The position numbers and the translations under genes are program-made. From Saccharomycopsis malanga (lineage: Eukaryota; Ascomycota; Saccharomycetes; Ascoideales; Saccharomycopsidaceae), in contig CP025322.1 in assembly GCA_004014935.1 (NCBI GenBank), positions 2,666,001-2,730,000 on the forward strand: DNA of 64,000 nucleotides. The letters are read 5' to 3'. The notes beneath the pieces were generated by a model, which worked only from the letters and a program-made list of their open reading frames with translations, had not been told where the DNA came from and did not search any database. Below, piece after piece: positions 60,164 to 64,000 of this stretch. Within the stretch, counting starts at the first letter, position 1; each line of letters opens with the position of its first letter.

Positions 60164-60792
60164 CTTTTCAATCTTTCTATCACTTTTCTCTTTCTACACT
60201 ATATTTTCACCACCTTTGTTATCTCATAAATTGAGTCTCCTTGTCCTATCCTCTATCCGTTATCCAAACAAATCAGCCCAGTATTATTTACTTAAAAGAC
60301 CTAATTTCCATCGTTAATCATCTCATATTAAATTTTTTATCTTTTCTTCAGGGGGTGTGCATACACGGGGTGCATATAATGTATCAACATGCAGGTTGTA
60401 AATTTTGGATATATTTGTTTTGATGAGAGAACAACTTGTATGTATGTGATGTGTTTGTAGGTTTTGCTTGTATGTAAAGAAGGCGTTATTTTGAATCAAT
60501 CGTTTGTCGGATGATTTTGCTCATAGTTTTTATACTTTTATATTCCGTATCTCTTTCTATCATGTCTTGCACGTGCGGCTGCGTTACTATGCATATTTCT
60601 ACATTACTGTCTAATTCAATCCCATAGTAAATTGATATCTTCTCGTTCAGTTTATTACCAGTACAATCTGACCGTAGAAACCTTATTTCACAGTTCAAAG
60701 CCAGCGACTGTTAAAATGGAGGAGTTATGGGCCATAAAGGTAACGTAACGATAGCGGTATGTGCCGCATGTATATAGATTACCATTACAACT
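60164..60792. other. Upstream region of TRF4-type gene and spacer
   Basis: About 630 bp without a supported gene. A CACGTG lies at 60571. No repeat family member is recognised. Confidence 0.4.
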
Positions 60793-61870
60793 GTAAGCCA
60801 GCTGTAAAAATAAACATAATCTAAAATTTGTAGTTTTTTGCTTCAATTTTGATTTCGGCTTGGAACAAAACTCTTTCAAATTAATTGACATATCGTGGTA
60901 TTAAAAACTAAAACTCGGCTCATAACAAAATCAAAAAAACAGCCACTGTTTATCACCAATTTACAGTCGAAATACATCTTCCATAATAATGGAATAAAGA
61001 AAGTCAGAACCTAGAATAGCAAAAAAAAAAAGTACTAAAGTCTAGTAATCTAAAACCATTTTCAACTTTAACTTAAAAGGAATAAGAGTTTTTCTAAGAC
61101 GGACTTTTCTGAGCACAGGTATAAAGCTTGTTAACAAGCACATTACACTTTATCGAGCCCCATTACATATTTGAAATATAGTGGACGTTGATATATGTTA
61201 TTTTGAAAATATATAATGATTATGGTTGAACAAAATTTTCTCAAAAACCTATTATAAACAATATCTCTGGGGATACGCGTTTCTTTGATTTGAAGACTCA
61301 TTTGAACACTCGAGGAAACATGAACAATACTTAAAGCAATTGAAAACTATGGATTAATGTCAAGAGTAAAAAGGGCTTTTCCTGGTGGATGAAAAACAAG
61401 ACTGTCAACAAATTATGTGTTATTTTTACAAAATGATTTTTTCTCACTATTAAAGAATATATAAAAGCCAAGTCTCAAAACAAAGTGGGTGATATACATT
61501 TGTAGGATTTGGAGAGTATAGAAACACAATTTTTGGGTGGAGCACTTTGCTGCAAAGACTCTAGAATATGACTTGAAAGAATCAACATTTTGTCAAAATT
61601 GACAATTTTCCGTTATATCAAATATTTACTCGCAAAACTAAGATTGTTCATTACAAATAATAGTATAAGATAGGAAAAAAATTCAAAATGTTATTTTATG
61701 GTTTTACAAATCAAAACAACCTCAATAGCACTGAGTTAATTGAATAAAACGTTTGATAATTACTCCAAAACGTCAAGAGCGCGAATTGAGTACCAAAACA
61801 TAAAGTAAGGAACGCCACACTTGTTTTGGGTGGCGCATGATGGCTCAACCAACTTGGCTACTTGGAAATA
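60793..61870 (-). repeat. LTE repeat family, copy 5 (near full length)
   Basis: The minus-strand head is AAGTAGCCAAGTTGGTTGAG, only one 10-bp CATGCGCCAC-type unit, then 'aaacaagtgtggcgttcctt' and 'ggtactcaattcgcgctctt'. The body matches copy 2 to the far end, including 'gcaaaaaactacaaatttta' and 'gattatgtttatttttac'. The shared boundary with copy 2 fixes the family's length at about 1.1 kb. Confidence 0.88.
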
Positions 61871-61929
61871 GTAAGGCATATGAGCATATTTCTGTTTAAA
61901 AGAGCGGCTACAGCCAGTATAATGCTTCA

Positions 61930-62148
61930 CATTATATAATATGTCATATATTTTGAGCCCAGTACATATCAGTTTCACCTATACGCGCTATGTCTAAAGG
62001 GACTTGGTAAAGCCCAACAATGTCCATCATAATATTCTCATCGGTGTTCCTGTTATATCTTTTTTCTCTTCTCTAAGAGTACTATTTTAACTATCCTACC
62101 AGGTCGTTTGTCTTCTTCTAAAGCACTAACCACTGACATACGTCCCAA
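61930..62148 (-). repeat. SINE-like element (copy 25)
   Basis: On the minus strand: head 'tcagtggttagtgctttaga', then 'agaagagaaaaaagatataa', 'attgttgggctttaccaagt', 'gtactgggctcaaaatatat'. The B box is lost. It lies about 60 bp upstream of LTE copy 5 on the same strand. Confidence 0.75.
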
Positions 62149-62304
62149 CGGCTTTTATTGATAGTTGTTTAAATATCTGAGCTTTTGTTTTTCAATGAAT
62201 AGGAATTATTTTGCTATATATCAGTTACAATAATCCAGTACAGGCAATAAACATGTAATTTCAACCTAATTAAACAAGCGCCCAGCACAAAACAACAATA
62301 CTAC

Positions 62305-64000
62305 TTAAATATTCTTGCCTCCGTTTTGGTAAAACTGGTTCAACATTCCTAACACACCCTTGTCATTATCTTCCTCGGCGCGAGCGACACCAATATCGTT
62401 ACCTTTCAAGTTGATCAAGTAGGACTCGTCTCCTACAAAGTTGTGTATACTGGTGTACATTTTGGTGTTGTTGAGGCGGGAACGAGCCATGAAGGAGTCC
62501 GCTGGGTCGTAGAGACTACCTCTCAATGTATGAGGACGACGTTTAGTATATAATGATCTACTAGGACCAGGCTGCTGGGCAGTATCGTTTTTCTGATTGT
62601 CTGCGTAACTTTCGACAAAATACAAGTATGATTTGAGCATTTTGTTATCTGATGATTCGTCGTCCATATGCTTAGGCTGTTTTGTTTGTTTAGGATGTAT
62701 GTCGTCGAAGCTGACGACTCTTTTATTGGTTAATTTTTTTTCCACGTCAAACATTGCAAAAGAGCAAACATGGCCCAAGCCATCAATATGAACGGTAAAT
62801 TCTCTGAAAAAGTCTATGATTTGGTCAGAACATTTGGGCAACGCGAAACAAAAAATGAAAGGGACAAAAAGAATACTTAACAATTCTTTTATGATGAGAA
62901 CAAGTTTCAACTGGAACAAACCAGCAAACTCGTTTTTCACTTCCTCGCTATGATACCGTCCTTCCCATTCAGGCGGCAAATAATGGGTGAATTCTGCCAC
63001 ATTCCGTAGAGAGTACTCGGGGTCGAATATTTTGTTTTGATAGTCATCAGAAGTGGAGCCATGTGCCATTGCCCAGATGGAGCCTAAGATTCCTATATAG
63101 AAAAGAACTGATTTGTTTTCTGTGATCTCAAAGTTGATGGACAAGTCTGGGTCGAGTATGGTTAATATCACCAAGACAGTGACCAAGGCACCACTGACAA
63201 ATGAAACAAATCTGAGAACTAGATTGTATTTTTCTTTAGGAAATTGGTTCAAATAATCATTGGAAGATTCCATAGAATAATGCAACCGTTTCTTGAAGAA
63301 ATGGTACAACTCGTTGAATTCCCGAAACTTCCATTCGGCATATGGTGAAAACTCGCGATTTCCTATCAAATGAGGGTTTGACCGGAATTCGTAAAAGAAG
63401 CGGAAGAAGTTCAATAGGATGAAATAAGTGGCCAAAAAGGGAGCTATTACGATAGCTAACACGCCACATATAATAAACCGTTTCCTCAATTCCTGGGATA
63501 AATGGCGTCTGTTGGCTTCTTTCAAGAACATTGGCTTGAATTGCCCTTGGCTGTTGAACACATAGCCTATGATACATAAATTAATGTTCCATTCCAAGGT
63601 TTTGGTGAGAATCGACAGCGGTTGTGTAAGAGCTGATAAAATAGGAAGGTTTAGCTGGAAATTTAAAATATCTTTATTATACAATGCTACAAGATAGTTC
63701 TCTTTCCGCATGATTCTGTTGGCAATATCGTGTGCTGTTAATCTGTTCTTACTATTTAAATCGTTCTTATCGTTCTTTTCATCCAGCGATATCAAAATGC
63801 CGTTGGAGTTTGTATCTCTGAGGATTATTAGCTTTTTGATGATCAATTGCCACGAGATGGTCTGTAATTCGTTCTCGTCAATCAAAAGAAGGTACCGGAA
63901 AAAATTACGCATTTCCTTGAGCTTCCTCAAATCAACTAGACAAAACTGTAGTGCTCTTATGCCAACAAAACCATAGAAGAGTAGCAAAAAGAACTTTGCT
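62305..64000 (-). CDS. ATG9: Atg9 autophagy lipid scramblase (5' end beyond window)
   Basis: The frame is open to the window edge, so the N-terminus is missing; 564 residues are visible. Several membrane spans can be seen (for example FIICGVLAIVIAPFLATYFILL and ALVTVLVILTILDPDL). The conserved Atg9 core segments are LEWNINLCIIGYVFNSQGQ, NPHLIGNREFSPYAEWKFREFNELYHFF, DPEYSLRNVAEFTHYLPPEW, GLFQLKLVLIIKELLSI, and FFREFTVHIDGLGHVCSFAMFDV. Atg9 resides in Golgi-derived vesicles that seed the autophagosome membrane and scrambles phospholipids between leaflets. The C-terminal tail contains Pro/Ser-rich and basic segments. The in-frame TTG at 63985-63987 is not a start. Confidence 0.97.
   Translation of the reverse strand, partial: AKFFLLLFYGFVGIRALQFCLVDLRKLKEMRNFFRYLLLIDENELQTISWQLIIKKLIILRDTNSNGILISLDEKNDKNDLNSKNRLTAHDIANRIMRKENYLVALYNKDILNFQLNLPILSALTQPLSILTKTLEWNINLCIIGYVFNSQGQFKPMFLKEANRRHLSQELRKRFIICGVLAIVIAPFLATYFILLNFFRFFYEFRSNPHLIGNREFSPYAEWKFREFNELYHFFKKRLHYSMESSNDYLNQFPKEKYNLVLRFVSFVSGALVTVLVILTILDPDLSINFEITENKSVLFYIGILGSIWAMAHGSTSDDYQNKIFDPEYSLRNVAEFTHYLPPEWEGRYHSEEVKNEFAGLFQLKLVLIIKELLSILFVPFIFCFALPKCSDQIIDFFREFTVHIDGLGHVCSFAMFDVEKKLTNKRVVSFDDIHPKQTKQPKHMDDESSDNKMLKSYLYFVESYADNQKNDTAQQPGPSRSLYTKRRPHTLRGSLYDPADSFMARSRLNNTKMYTSIHNFVGDESYLINLKGNDIGVARAEEDNDKGVLGMLNQFYQNGGKNI

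Overview
This window looks like nuclear DNA of a budding yeast (Saccharomycotina). It holds widely spaced, mostly intronless genes of clear yeast type: VPS54, an ACAP-type ArfGAP, SPS1, ECM33 and SAT4/HAL4 relatives, KAR4, APE3, HOG1, TRF4 and ATG9. It also has an intron-containing tRNA-Ser(GCU) and short spliceosomal introns with TACTAAC-like branch points. CTG codons fall at invariant kinase leucines of the SPS1-like gene (L157, L165 and the first Leu of ELLTG), so the CTG codon is read as leucine. That argues against the CTG-Ser clades. The exact genus cannot be read from the sequence. The non-coding DNA is very AT-rich and unusually repeat-laden for a yeast.

Layout. 1-1.1 kb: tRNA-Ser between SINE-like fragments. 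1.2-5.8 kb: VPS54-like gene (minus) with a repetitive charged tail. 6.4 kb: a tiny GPI-type wall protein. 6.8-8.1 kb: degenerate AT-rich repeats. 8.7-13.9 kb: giant BAR-PH-ArfGAP-ankyrin gene. 13.9-16.2 kb: (AAT)n, SINE and a GC-rich tandem repeat. 16.2-17.6 kb: SPS1-like kinase. 17.6-25.2 kb: 7.6-kb gene desert with two blocks of a 168-bp satellite, tRNA relics, SINE/LTE copies and microsatellites. 25.2-29.8 kb: ECM33-like and SAT4/HAL4-like genes. 29.8-32.3 kb: SINE cluster with a broken ETF-alpha pseudogene. 32.3-38.7 kb: KAR4, a two-intron gene (possibly FHIP-like) and a divergent GTPase-like gene. 38.9-40.4 kb: LTE plus SINE. 40.4-49.5 kb: two vacuolar/secretory peptidases, HOG1 and a Ser/Thr-rich secreted protein. 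49.8-53.1 kb: divergent cullin-like gene. 53.1-55.0 kb: LTE plus SINE with an internal tandem array. 55.4-56.7 kb: GCM1/WRKY-type transcription factor. 56.8-58.0 kb: SINE plus LTE. 58.2-60.2 kb: TRF4. 60.8-62.1 kb: LTE plus SINE. 62.3-64.0 kb: ATG9, cut by the window edge.

The most unusual content is two interspersed repeat families. The first has about 25 copies or fragments of a short element. Its head has a tRNA-like D-arm/A box (TGGCTCAGTGG) and a B box (GGTTCGATTCC). Its body ends in GGGCTTGAAATATATGATATT followed by an (ATT)n tail. Two copies are flanked by perfect 11-13 bp direct duplications, and one of these splits an ETF-alpha pseudogene. This is the signature of a tRNA-derived SINE moved by a LINE-type machinery. 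No reverse transcriptase is present here. The second family (called LTE here) has five copies, up to about 1.1 kb. It also starts with a tRNA-like head, but the head contains a variable number of a 10-bp unit, and the body has no coding capacity. Several long microsatellites sit on SINE tails.

The genes themselves are ordinary single-gene eukaryotic units. They cover membrane traffic (VPS54, ArfGAP, ATG9, possible FHIP), stress and sporulation signalling (HOG1, SAT4/HAL4, SPS1, KAR4), cell wall (ECM33, GPI proteins), vacuolar proteolysis (APE3, M20 peptidase) and nuclear RNA surveillance (TRF4). No operon-like organisation is expected or seen.
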